A DNA stretch of 64,000 bases from Adenanthera pavonina (GCA_026686845.1 JAIVEN010000016.1:4295501-4359500); one strand, 5' to 3'. Positions 50,301 through 62,372 are shown, counted from the stretch's first letter. Program-made: numbers and translations. The notes: a model not told the origin generated them from the sequence alone.

Positions 50301-51593
50301 CCAATTAGATCCATATTCATTGACATCACTAGGTTCCAAGGTGATATCACTAGCATGTGGTCTACAATGTGCAACAACTTCAATAACAACATCTTCATTC
50401 GTGGCACCTCCATTGCTTGATCCTTTTAATTGACTATCATACATCCATTGATTGACTTCCGCCTCTATTCCTCCAATAAAATGTTCAAAGAATAAGTCTA
50501 ATTGTTCATCACCACTATCAAAAAATTCACACCCATTCTTATCAATTTGAGTGTTTGATTCATCCTTCTCATCTCTCTCATACTTTTTCTCTTGTTCAAG
50601 ACTTTTATCCTCTTCAACCCTATGATCTACTTGTCTTTTAGCCATCTCTTCTAAAGTTTGTATCATCATTCCAACAACCTACTTAAAAAACAAAGAAAAA
50701 AGTTGAGACTTATTTTGGATCATGTCAACATTCCTTATAGATTCTCAAATAAAAAATAAAATAAGTAAATTAACATGCCAATTTTTTTTTAGAAAAAAGG
50801 AGCAACATATGCGTACGGTATCTATTTCTTTCCATAAGCAATTAGAACCAAAATAGAATACAAAATAGAAGCAAAATTGATTTTTTTTTTAAAGAACCAA
50901 AATAGAATACAAATGGAAATTTATTGATTAAAAAAAAGAACACAAGTGAAAATTTCATGACATAGAATAAAATAAAAAAGAAGAAAAAGTACTATGAGAT
51001 TTTTTTTTTATATCTGTAGAGTTACCAAAAGAATATAGTTTAGTTTGAGAAACAATAGGGGCTTTTACTTCCAGCAAGAAGGCAAGCGGCATCATACACT
51101 CCCTCTAATAAAATAATAAACTTTTAACCTCTATTACTTACTTTAATAGTAAATCATAAAAGATGAGAAATATGTTACAATAGTAATACTTGCCATTGAA
51201 AATATAATAACCTTGCAATTTTTCCCGGTGCGATACAACGATAAATCTGTCGTGTCTGCCAAGACTGCAATTGCCGCAGAGGATAGTCGAACGTGATGCA
51301 AGATGGAACGAGGGTTTCTTTTGGTCAAAATGACATTTTTAGCCTAAGGGAGTAAATTACATATATAACCCATTGGTAAAAATAATAAAGAAACTTAATT
51401 TTGCATGAGATGCGACATATGCTTCATTAGTCTAATGTGGCAGATTCTGTCAGTAATTTAACGGTAGTATTAACACTAGGGGGTTATAGGTCAGAGAATG
51501 ACATGTCAAGGTGGTCAATATTAAACTTTGAAAGATAAGGGGGGTTATCTGCATCTAACTTAAAAGTTTAGAGGAGTTTGATGTATTTTGGCC
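47323..51593 (-). mobile_element. Mutator-like element (MULE) with long TIRs
   Basis: 4271-bp element flanked by a perfect 9-bp duplication. The terminal inverted repeats are about 80 bp and imperfect: the left end reads gggtaaaacatatataacat and the inverted right end ggccaaaatacatcaaac. They share the inner block ctttcaaagatgagggg / ctttgaaagataagggg. The element encodes a MuDR-type transposase on the minus strand (48334-50669), now disrupted, so it is no longer autonomous. It lies between the two ATPase copies. Confidence 0.93.
48334..50669 (-). pseudogene. MuDR-type transposase gene, disrupted
   Basis: Domains on the minus strand, in order: an acidic N-terminus; a MuDR DNA-binding zinc region with FKVYRQTLKQYAIENGIEFK (about 50145-50080) and VKCKHDCGWVIHAS; the MULE transposase core with CVDGYFLKGSFGGHLLSVIG (about 49600-49535) and SWTWFMNLLFED; a SWIM zinc finger CTCRAWDLTGIPCGHVVVAI (about 48760-48700); and a CCHC knuckle CGNCGRMGHNVHSC (about 48460-48415). 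An intron of about 83 nt (49304-49386) separates MSDMQK from GLQDVLRAMECEHRFCVRH. Lesions: TGA at 50061 where an Arg codon (CGA) is expected, a 1-nt frameshift near 49225 (HLYAN / FKLKF), and a 1-nt frameshift near 49100 (LDKYDP / WSRHAF). The bulk is otherwise well preserved, so inactivation looks fairly recent. Confidence 0.9.
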
Positions 51594-51602
51594 ATATTAA
51601 TA
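51594..51602. repeat. MULE target-site duplication, right
   Basis: atattaata, identical to 47314-47322. Confidence 0.9.
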
Positions 51603-53030
51603 TTGATATTATATAAATATGTTAACATAAAATTTATAATAAATCATACCATCCTTATAAATAAATAAAATATTTTTAAATTACATGTAATATATAAAAT
51701 TTAATATTTATAGCCATATATATTATTTATGAAATATACATAGTATATTTTATTCAGAAAAAAGAAAATTAAGTGCATTTATCACTTATTAGAGGAAAAA
51801 TAGCCTATCAAAGTCTCAAGTAACTAGAAAATACCACGTCATATATAAAATGTTCAAGAAAATCACATGTACATATGCTTCAAATAAAACAAACTAGATG
51901 CATGTTTTAAGTAGTGAATAAATGGTAAATTTACAGTAAAATTGATTCTAATTTGTTATGTTATATATTGAATAATTGGTATTTCAAATTACTTTTTTTC
52001 AGAAAAAGAATAAAATTTAGATAAGTCAAAATTTTGAATTCAAAATTTAAATATCAAATGTAATGAAAAATATTTTAAATTTAAAATCTTCTAAGGGCTA
52101 AGCAAAGAAAGAGATTTGAAGATTTTTTTTTTAAAATGAAATTTGCATATGTTTTATAGAATCATCAATAAATCTAAAGTTAGTTCGACATATTCTCCTT
52201 TAGCCACAGTATCTTTCTTATTTAATTTTAACATAAAAAGTCATGTTGATATTAATGCATAAAATTAAGTAATTTAGTAAATTGCTCAAATTGAAAAAAT
52301 GATGCTGATCGATTCGGAGACTAAGATTTGTTACAAATATAATGAAAATTGAAATGACAATGCATTATTATAGTGAAAAAAAATTAGAAAAACTAAAATT
52401 CAAATTATTTTAATTAAAAAATTAAATTACATTTAAAAAAAATAAAAGTCATGCGCGTAGTCCAGACAACTTAGAGTCTGAAACTATTACTTCAGGCTTC
52501 AGCTTAGGAAGCAGTTTTCTACTTTCCACTGCCTTCTAAGTATGTATTGAATATTGAATAATTAATTAAAAATGCTCAATTCATGCATTGGTTGGAATCC
52601 GAGTCACTACAAAACTAGCTTGTTTTATTTGGACCACTTAAAAATATTAAGCTTATTTTATTTGGACCACTTTAAAAAATTGAGAAAAAGAATTAATATA
52701 TCTAACGTGGAATGAAAATGGGATTAGCAAAACGATCATTGTAACATTTCAATCTAACATAACATGTTGTCTCAAGTGAAACAATGGCAAGACAATTTAA
52801 TATATTAAAAAAGTTGTTAGAAATTTCGGGCCCAAAAAGTAAGTCCTGCATTGATTTCACATGTTTTAACTTGCAAAATTATGGATATGAAGCCCAGAAA
52901 ATAAAAAAGAAAGAAAATCGCTTGTCAGTTTTGTTGTGAGCTATAATAAGGTGCTGTTGTAGTACAGCAGGTCTAAACTCATTGTGGAATGTGTGTTGAT
53001 TAGTGTTTCCAATCCTACCAAATGTTTCTA
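51603..53030. other. AT-rich spacer between the MULE and the second duplicated block
   Basis: No gene found. A short GC-richer patch at 52450-52540 has no recognisable identity. Confidence 0.45.
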
Positions 53031-53589
53031 AAAATGAAGACAGCTAGCCTATTCTCTGTATTTACAGATTTAAACATAATATTTTATTTTGTTCCTGAAT
53101 TCCCTTATCAAGTGTATTATTAGGGAGCGTTCTATATAATCAAGACACAACATAATAACTAGCCTGTCTTAATTCGTTCTTTATGTGATGGGTATTATGT
53201 ATTTTATGATTCTTCCGAATATGCAATTGATTTCCTCTGCACAATCCTGTTTTCTGTCACATAAGTCAATGATTATCTCTCACCCACATTATATATATAT
53301 ATATATTCAAAACTAGAAAAGGAATAACGCAGCTTAGTGTAAACGTACGTGTGATTAGTATAATGATTTACTAAGAAAGCATTGACCATCATCAAATTAA
53401 ACTACAGGTAGGAAGTAGCTCTTCCAAGTCTTACATGCCAGCACCTCATTTTATATTGTCCGAATATGTAATGTATAAGCACAGCAGGACAAACACGAGA
53501 AATCTTCGACAATTCATCAAATTGAATAACACTGACTCTGCTACAGAATCAAAAAGGAGCAAGCAAACTATAAACTATTTCAAGCAAAC
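53031..53589. repeat. Left end of the large duplicated block, copy C (3' flank)
   Basis: Matches 27775-28243, starting at aatgaagacagct and continuing to the pseudogene stop. It therefore contains a copied fragment of the 3' flank of the myristoylated-protein gene, without that gene's exons. Confidence 0.8.
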
Positions 53590-56500
53590 CTAGTGATATG
53601 GGAAGGCTTCATTGAGGAAGTCCTCATCTTCCAAGAAAATCTGCAAATCCTTAGACTTCATCAGGAAGTCAACTGCTTCCTCATCGAACTTCAGCAGAAA
53701 TCCTAGCTTGATCGGCTCAGAAAGAGCATGTACATGATCAACATTCTCACATAATATGCCCACAGAGACTGCTTCCGAGAAATGTGTAGCATATTTGATC
53801 ATACCTGCATTTCCAATTTCCAGGTTCATCTGCTGGATGAAAAGATTGAAATTTTCCCAACGCATCATCTTGTTCGCTTTTTTAGCAATGGTCTTCCCTC
53901 ATGATAGTGACAAACTATAGCTTACAGTGATTGGCTCGGTCATCTCATAAACTTTAAGGTCAAGAAGACCTTGAACAGCTTTGTGCCTCTTCTTCACTTC
54001 CATTTTAAGGCTAGAACAAGCAAGAAAACTAAGAATAAGCTTAGCCAAGCCCTTTCCAATGAAAATGTTCCTTGGCTCCACCTCTTTCAGTTCTACGCAA
54101 TCTAGTAGGATTGATTCTTCCTTCTGCACGGATTCAGATATAGTGCGGACACCAATTTTCTTACAGATATCTAGTAGTTTGAACCCGTCCAATGATTGCA
54201 AGCTTCGCTGAGGATACCAGGCAAATACTCTCTCTTGCTCAAAAAGGTTCTTCAGATAAAGGTTATCAGCAACAAAAACATCAGACTTGTCAGACAAAAG
54301 TATTCCATCAGAGCCTGATGCAACAGGTAGTTTCATCAAGCTGTCAACAAGCATTTTCTCTGTCATCTGGCTCCAGTGCTTCAACATAAAACTCCAGAAC
54401 TTGCAGCAATTATCAAGAGAAAGTTGTTCAATTGAAATCGCCCATTCTTTCCAAAGCTCTACATAGTCATCAACCTGAGGATTGTCTCGCACGTTCATAG
54501 CTGAGGAGAAAAAACGAAGCAACATCTCTTCATAGTGTCTCTCCAAAACGTTGAACCTTGAACTAAAAAGATTATCCTTGTCACGGATGACACAATCTTC
54601 AGGATTGACGAACTCTCCATTCTTATCTCCATTTGGAATCCAAATCATTTTCCTGTTAGCAGTTCCTCTCTCCAGTTTCCAATCAGATTCAGTCAAGTAC
54701 CTGTAAATTCGTGCCATGACAGAAAATTCAGAATGGTAGTCATAGTCAAGGTAACTAGCCATTAATGAGAGCCCTTTCTCCCGACCATCAATAACTCCTA
54801 TGGCAATGAGTTCTTTCTTGTAAGATGCAATTTGCGGCCCATAAAAATTCTCATCAATGAAGGGTCCATCCGTTGGCTCCAAATTCCACTGAGAATCAAA
54901 CAATAAACATCTATTTGGAATCTCATAGCCAAGATGGGTCTTCAACCATTTTCTCGACAACTGTTTAGTAAAGTCATCTTCAAAGATTTGATGACGCTCC
55001 TTCATTAAGCGAACGCATTCCAGCAACGAAAACACATTTTCAGGAGTTATGGAGGAAGGATCTGAAGGAAACCTCAAACTGGTAGAGATTAACTTCAATC
55101 CATGTTTCACTTCAGTAACAACTTCTATGCTCTTCAGTTCTTCCTTATACTCATGTATCACCTTGCCATAGAAATTATCACTATCATCAATGAAAGGGAG
55201 ACGAGTAATTGCAGAGAGAGATTCCCATTCTGGACCAAACAAAATGCAATCATGTGGAGGCCTACAATCACCAAGCCGAGTCCGCAACCATTTAGCTTTT
55301 CTTAAGATTCTAGAAAATTTTGGAAGAAATTCATATTCAGCTCTCTTCAGCTGTCTATAGCATGAGAGAAATGACTCGACATGCTGTTTAGTAAAGAAAG
55401 TTTGGGATGCCCTCTGCTCAAAAACAACACCAAGTGCTTTGATTGCTTCCTCAAAATCAACCACCACTCCCATTTTCTTTAGATCCCATTTGTAAGTCAT
55501 GATCTTATCTCCATAGAATTCAAGATCAATCATAGGGAAACTACTGAATACCTCTAGAATACAACCCCATATAGGATCATATAAGTAACAGTCATGTGGA
55601 GCTTTGAAACCCTTGCTCGTCTTTAAGAAATTTGATCCTTGAAGCACATTAACAAGCGTGCCAGTGACATCCGAGAAATGTACGCATTCTAGCATCAAAA
55701 TAACAGCTTCGGCTGTCCAATCAATATCAGAGAGTGATTTTAAGTGCTGAATAACAAGTTGGTACCTTCCATTGAAGCCAACCACCACGCCCAGCAACTG
55801 AAGTTCGTCCTTGAAATTATAGATTTCTTCACCATAGTAAGAGTGATCAATGAAAGGGATATTGCTAATTTGCGATGCAGTTTCCCACTCATAATCATAC
55901 AAGACAGATTCATCAGGAGACCTGTAATCATGACAGGTCTTTAGCCACCTTCCATTTTTTATGCTGCCCAGAAACTCGTCCAAGGGAACAAAACTTTGCC
56001 TCAAATGTCTGATGAATTCAAGAATAGAGAAAACTTGCACTCTGTTTAAAGTGAAAAAAGCTACGCGAGACATGAGTTCTTTCCCAATAAATGCACACGC
56101 CTCCTCATAGCTGAACATCACTCCAATTGTTTTCAACTCTTCCTTGTACTCACATATTTTATCCCCATAAAATTTCTGATCAACCAGTGGAATGTCAACA
56201 AGAATAGATCCATTTTGCAGAAGGTTTCCCAATTTTGAGTCAATTAAGAATGACTGTGAAGGTGGCCTGTATCCATCCACTGTAACTTTCAGCCAACTAC
56301 CTTCCTTTATGGATTTCAGGAATCTCTCTGGTAGAACTCCCCTATACTTCAGATTGCTAATCCAATCCAAAAATAAGAAAGCATTTTCCTTTGTCAAAGG
56401 TGTATTCACAGCAGAAAACCAAGCATTTGGAGGAGATACATGAGGAATGTCACAAGCTCCAACGTAAGTCTCAAGGAAACCCATTAGGTCCTTCTGGCGG

Positions 56501-58830
56501 GTATGTTGGCCAGCATAGGTACATGAGTGAAAATAGTCTTCTTTCAACTCAACATAGCCTTCATCTCTCCATGGATTAGAAACAATCAAATCTGCCCATT
56601 TGCTCATTTTAGCAGGCACAAGAACCCCCTGCCTGCATGAAGACACTCGACCATAATTGTCTATTAACGGCATGGAATTACACAGCTCATTAACCTGCCA
56701 CTTTGACAAATATCCTTTTGAGAATGAATGATATAAGAAGTGTGAATATGCAAGGGCAAGGTGGCCGTCATTGCTGGTAGAATCGCAAATGAGATTTGCG
56801 TAATCGTATGCACCCAAAATAGAAATATTAATTTCTTTTTTCAACCATCCCAATAAAGTCTGTTTCTGAGGGAACTGGTGCATTGCCTCCTGTGTGATTT
56901 TTGGCATAAAATAACGATTGCCTGCACAAGAGAATTCCTTGTTCCAATCAATCAGCCAGGAGATAGGACAAGATTGATTCAGATCAGCTAAGAGAATCTC
57001 CACAGAACTATGGTTCCTACTGCATTCATTAAGATTGAAATAGGACAGATTTCCATCCGAACCTACATATTTGATTAGTGGAATGAACTTCATGTTGGAG
57101 GACCAGATGCTGGACCCCCAATTCTCAGCAATAAATAACAAAAGCTGCAAGTAGACATCTTCTGGTACTCCCATCACAAGATTAGAACTCTGTATACACT
57201 TTGCATACCATTCCTTGTTGACTGGTTTTACACCCAAGAAGTCCAGTATGTGATTATATTGAACTCGATCAAATGAAGAACTTAGGATATAAATATCATG
57301 GGATGATAGGTTATCCAAGTTTACTTCATGCTTTCGAGCCTTTGCCAAAATATCCCAAAAAGCAGGCAACAGTCTGCCAATTTCACGTGGCTTATAAAAG
57401 TGCTTTTGTTTCGAGTTTGTCTCGCTAGGAACAATACTTTCTTCAATCATCTTTTCTTTGATTTTCTCCCTCACATCATTTAACTCTTGATAGGAAGAGC
57501 TATCAATGGGTAAGAACTCAAAGAACCGAGTCAAATTTGACACCGGTGCGTCAGGTCCTTTTATAACAAGTGATTTGAATGCATCCATGAAAGCAGATGG
57601 AACACAGTCAAGTATACCTTGGTTCCACTTGTCACCCAAGAGAATTGTCTCCCTTGATGAAACCACCACAAAATCTGCTTGAATTATAAAAGGAAAGTTT
57701 GTTATCATCTCTGTAGGAAGAAACACATAGATCCCAGGTGAACTCATTCCCTTATTAAGCCTCTCTTGATTTGGAAGGCTAATGTGACCACCCACTCCTC
57801 CACATCCCTTCTTGAGTCTACTTGATTTTCTGGCCTTACAGGAAACCTTTGCCTCCACATGTGGTACATACATTCTTCTTCAAAATCATCATTTTCCTTA
57901 GCAGAGAGATGGAGTGTGTAGGACTCAGCATTCATGTTTTTCCTTGTCATAAAATCAACCTCACTAGAAATGGTTAAGGCAGTATTGAGCTTAGAATCCT
58001 CATTATGTTGCCTCACTGAAAGGCATTTGATTTTTGAAAGGAATAAAAGAACTTCTGGATGAATGTTGGAGAGCTGTTGTTTCACTGGATCCACTTTGTC
58101 TGGCTTCAAAGGCAATACAAAGATTGTGGTTGGAAGGGAATCACCCATTCCGCATATTTGCTCTGTCTTGAAGAGTTGGGTTCTCTTCAACCCATTCTGG
58201 AACTATATATCCGACACCGCAATGCTGACAAGGCTCCTCATTGAACTGTATTTGATATCCATTGCTAAAAATATAAGGCCGAGCAGAAATTAGAAATACG
58301 CTCTTGAAACCAATTCCTGCAATTTAACCATAATAAAGCTTCAATCAGCATGACTTCAAATGCTGTTTATGAAACAGAAGCATGCACAAATTGTTGTACA
58401 CAGAAAAAACTAAAACCCTCTTCGTATATATAATATATTCATTCCCTCACCCTCTGAACAAACTCACGATGAGTTAATGAGTTATCAAAATTGACAATTA
58501 TAGTTATTTATATGAAGTACAATTTATCTAGGCTTCGTAATGATTAATTGAAAGCTCTTGAGCTAGTTCTTGTTAAAAAGACATGCTACATTAAGGAAAT
58601 TTTAAGAGTAAGAAATGACCTTTCTCCCCAATGTAACCATTTCTTCTTTTGCCTTGCTTGGTGGACAGTGCAACACTGCAGATGGAGTCGATGTTTTGGG
58701 GGGAAAAGCCTTTTTCATTGTTGAGAATGAGTAATGTGGCTGGAGCTCCTGTGGCTGTTATGTCCTTCAATGTTATGATGAACTGAAGCGTTGGAGCCGC
58801 TTTCTCATCGTACTGGTTATCTTCTGCATT
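53590..58830 (-). pseudogene. NO VEIN/sacsin-type GHKL ATPase, copy C (nearly complete, three lesions)
   Basis: A large plant protein with an N-terminal GHKL (HSP90/gyrase-type) ATP-binding domain. NO VEIN of Arabidopsis is the best-known relative, but closer relatives have no assigned role. Exon 2 (58620-58830) encodes NAEDNQY, the ATP/Mg-binding Asn motif, then ITATGAPATLLILNNEKGFS and GYIGEKG. Exon 3 (53590-58316) continues GIGFKSVFLISARPYIFSNG. Both use GT-AG, and exon 1 lies past the window. Roughly 1640 residues are coded here. The middle holds about six diverged repeats of about 110 aa ending in PFID..FYG..I..YK.EL..IGVV. Lesions: loss of 2 nt near 58164 (copy B keeps GACATTGAG, here gacagag) giving TGA at 58141; loss of 1 nt near 57775 (B: gcctttcc, here gccttcc) giving TGA at 57744; and TGA at 53899 where B has a Ser codon, removing the last 103 residues. 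The segment 53902-57873 is otherwise fully open. Sequencing error cannot be excluded as a cause of the indels. Confidence 0.85.
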
Positions 58831-59075
58831 CTGTACCGGCAATCCAAGTCAGCGATGTTAGTGAATCAATCACCATATATAACACTATAATATGATCTCA
58901 TCGTTCCATAAATTTATTTAAAATGTAACATAATTCATGCACAGCTCTTTTTCCGTGTTGATATTTTTGCAATGCAACATGTAGATTAAATGAGGAATAC
59001 ATGGCATGAAGCATGATGAGATTCTATGCTCAAATTATTTTTGAAAGCTTATGAACGAAATAGAGTATTGGTTCA

Positions 59076-59080
59076 CACAC
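59076..59080. repeat. Target-site duplication of the TRIM array, left
   Basis: cacac, identical to 61218-61222. It lies in a CA-rich context, so the match has limited weight. Confidence 0.6.
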
Positions 59081-61217
59081 TGTTATGAGTCCCACATTGG
59101 GGAGCCTCACATAGGAAGTGGAGTTTATAAGGACATGGGGTTCTCCCACCTAATGGACTAGTCTTTTGGGATGGGCTCTCCGAGTGAAGTGTCGACCGAG
59201 TGAAGTGTCGTGGTGTGGAGCCACCGGGGACGTCGACTTTCGAACAGAGGTGCATTGTTATGAGTCCCACATTGGGGAGCCTCACATAGGAAGTGGGGTT
59301 TATAAGGACATGGGGTTCTCCCACCTAATGGACTAGTCTTTTGGGATGGGCTCTCCCCTTGGACTTGTGCTCATAACATTGGTGCTTTCATTGAGAGGCC
59401 GACACCACGGAGAGGGCTACCCACGGAGGGTTCTGACCGGTGGAGGGTTCCGACCAACAAGGAGGTTGAGTGAGGTGTCACCGAGTGAAGTGACGTGGTG
59501 TGGAGCAGCCGGGGACGTCGGCTTTCGAACGGAGGTGCATTGTTATGAGTCCCACATTGGGGAGCCTCACATAGGATGTGGGGTTTATAAGGACATGGGG
59601 TTCTCCCACCTAATGGACTAGTCTTTTGGGATGGACTCTCCCCTTGGACTTGTGCTCATAACATTATTGTTATGAGTCCCACATTGGGGAGCCTCACATA
59701 GGAAGTGGGGTTTATAAGGACATGGGGTTCTCCCACCTAATAGACTAGTCTTTTGGGATGGGCTCTCCCCTTGGACTTGTGCTCATAACATTGGTGCTTT
59801 CGTTGAGAGGCCGACACCACGGAGAGGGCTACCCACGGAGGGTTCTGACCGGTGGAGGGTTCCGACCAACAAAGAGGTTAAGTGAGGTGTCACCGAGTGA
59901 AGTGACGTGGTGTGGAGCCGCCGGGGACGTCGGCTTTCGAACGGAGGTGCATTGTTTTATGAGCACAAGTCCAAGGGGAGAGTCCATCCCAAAAGACTAG
60001 TCCATTAGGTGGGAGAACCCCATGTCCTTATAAACCCCACTTCCTTTGTGAGGCTCCCCAATGTGGGACTCATAACAATGCACCTCCGTTCGAAAGCCGA
60101 CGTCCCCGGCGGCTCCACACCACGACACTTCACTTGGTGACACCTCACTCAACCTCCTTGTTAGTCGGAACCCTCCACCGGTCAGAACCCTCCGTGGGTA
60201 GCCCTCTCCATGGTGTCGGCCTCTCAATGAAAGCACCAATGTTATGAGCACAAGTCCAAGGGGAGAGCCCATCCCAAAAGACTAATCTATTAGGTGGGAG
60301 AACCCCATGTCCTTATAAACCCCACTTCCTATGTGAGGCTCCCCAATGTGGGACTCATAACAATGCACCTCTGTTCGAAAGTCGACGTCCCCAGCGGCTC
60401 CACACCACAACACTTCACTCGGTGAAACCTCACTCAACCTCCTTGTTGGTCGGAACCCTCTACCGGTCAGAACCCTCCGTGGGTAGCCCTCTCCGTGGTG
60501 TCGGCCTCTCAACGAAAGCACCAATGTTATGAGCACAAGTCCAAGGGGAGAGCCCATCCCAAAAGACTAGTCCATTAGGTGGGAGAACCCCATGTCCTTA
60601 TAAACCCCACTTCCTATGTGAGGCTCCCCAATGTGGGACTCATAACAATGCACCTCCGTTCGAAAGCCGATGTCCCCGGCGGCTCCACACCACGACACTT
60701 CACTCGGTGACACCCCACTCAACCTCCTTGTTGGTCGGAACTCTCCACCGGTCAGAACCCTCCGTGGGTAGCCCTCTCCGTGGTGTCGGCCTCTCAATGA
60801 AAGCACCAATGTTATGAGCACAAGTCCAAGGGGAGAGCCCATCCCAAAAGACTAGTCCATTAGGTGGGAGAACCCCATGTCCTTATAAACTTCACTTCCT
60901 ATGTGAGGCTCCCCAATGTGAGACTCATAACAATGCACCTCCGTTCGAAAGTCGACATCCCCGGCGGCTCCACACCACGACACTTCACTCGGTGACATCT
61001 CACTCAACCTCATTGTTGGTCGAAACCCTCCACCGGTCAGAACCCTCCGTGGGTATCCCTCTCCGTGGTGTCGGCCTCTCAATGAAAACACCAATGTTAT
61101 GAGTACAAGTCCAAGGGGAGAGCCCATCCCAAAAGACTAGTCCATTAGGTGGGAGAACTCCATGTCCTTATAAACTCCACTTCCTATGTGAGGCTCCCCA
61201 ATGTGAGACTCATAGCA
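59081..61217. mobile_element. TRIM-type retrotransposon array: nine LTRs, head-to-head inverted
   Basis: Repeating unit of 285 bp, made of a 123-bp LTR (tgttatgag...ctcataaca, TG...CA) plus a 162-bp internal segment beginning ttggtgctttcattgag. Plus-strand LTRs: 59081 (3' part and adjoining interior lost), 59256-59378, 59541-59663, 59668-59790 (the last two separated only by ttat). At about 59953 orientation flips. Minus-strand LTRs: about 59955-60077, 60240-60362, 60525-60647, 60810-60932, 61095-61217, at an exact 285-bp spacing. No gag or pol is present, and the small size fits terminal-repeat retrotransposons in miniature. I saw no 5S rRNA-like segment, which argues against the Cassandra family. 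The array sits in intron 1 of ATPase copy C. Confidence 0.85.
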
Positions 61218-61222
61218 CACAC
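61218..61222. repeat. Target-site duplication of the TRIM array, right
   Basis: cacac, matching 59076-59080, and continuing into a (CA)n run. Confidence 0.6.
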
Positions 61223-61464
61223 ACACATATATGAGGGTAATGGTTCACTGGTTATGGTGAGACAGAAAGGGGGTTGATTAATTAAAATTGAAACAGCCCA
61301 CAGGGGCGAGAACAAATGCTTACACTGCTTTGTAGCCGTCGATTATATCATATCTAATGGCTAGAAGCCTAGAACTTTTCTTTTGATAGTACAGTTTGAG
61401 TCAAAAGAAAGAGAAAATAAACTTTTTAAGGAATCAACAACTTTTTATGACTTGACTACAAATT

Positions 61465-61763
61465 AATCACTTCCCTTCCATTCACTCACATGACAAAAGA
61501 AAAAAAAACTTTAAAAATATTATTAAAAATAGTTTCAATTAGGTAAAATTAATTAATTTATCTCATATTTTAAATTTTTTTCAAAAATACTCCTATTTAA
61601 TTTAATATTAATTTGAATCACTAATATAATTAATCTCTTTCACATAATTAATTAAGGATAATTTTTAGAAAATAAAAATTTAATACACCATTAAATCATT
61701 TTTTCCTTATATTTAGAACCACCAAAAGAAAAAATTTTCCCTTATAAATAGGATGGAAGAAGT
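61465..61763. mobile_element. MITE-like element in intron 1 of copy C
   Basis: Ends resemble each other when inverted (cttcccttccattc and ggatggaagaag). The interior matches, in inverse orientation, the flanks of the nested element at 21030-21915. The corresponding place in copy B (45905-45945) has no such insert. Confidence 0.5.
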
Positions 61764-61848
61764 ACAAAATTACAAACTATTTAAGTTATTAATTTTTTTG
61801 GCACTTAAACGAATAAATATATACCTTTGCATTTTATTTTGGCAAAAA

Positions 61849-62372
61849 CATATTTTTAGTTTCTCAATTTTATACTAAATTTCATTTTAATCCTTTAATT
61901 TTATTTTGTTTATTTTCAATTGTTTAATTTTTAAAATATAATTAAAATTTTCCCTATTAATAATCTTGTTAGCTGTATTAACCTTAAATACAGAGAAAAT
62001 ATTATTTAATGTTAACACATGTCAATTTTCATTACCAAGACATTAATACCATTTTGTATTCTTTAATTTTAGGTTTAAAACATTTTTAAATTAAATTAAA
62101 AAAATTAAAAATAAATAGTTACAAATAACTTACTTCTAAACAAAACTTTAATTTTAATATTTTTTGTCAAAAAATATGAGTTGAATAAATGTGTAAGAGT
62201 TGGGAATGTTTTGTTAACATTTGAGAGCATTTTTTGTTAATATAATTGAATATATTAGTAATAAGAAAAATTTAATTATATTTTGAAAGCTATAGGGTTA
62301 AAAAGCAACAAATAGAATTAAGGGATTAAAATGAAAACTAGTGTAAAATTAAGGAACTAGAAATATTTTTCT
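61849..62372. mobile_element. Non-autonomous element with inverted repeats of about 55 bp
   Basis: The left arm (catatttttagtttctcaat ... tcattttaatccttt) pairs with the right arm (agggattaaaatgaaaacta ... gaactagaaatattttt) over about 55 bp with scattered mismatches. The core is AT-rich and non-coding. Long TIRs suggest a MULE-derived MITE, but no 9-bp duplication was found. Confidence 0.6.

Noticed and set aside
59346..61127. Repeated 91-aa ORFs as a tandem gene family
   Set aside because: They span LTR, interior and next LTR of a TRIM array. The repetition is explained by the retroelement units. Kept only as a low-weight finding.
59081..61217. Satellite DNA or a Cassandra (5S-bearing) TRIM
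   Set aside because: The LTR ends, head-to-head orientation and flanking 5-bp duplication fit a retroelement array better than a satellite, and I see no 5S rRNA-like segment.
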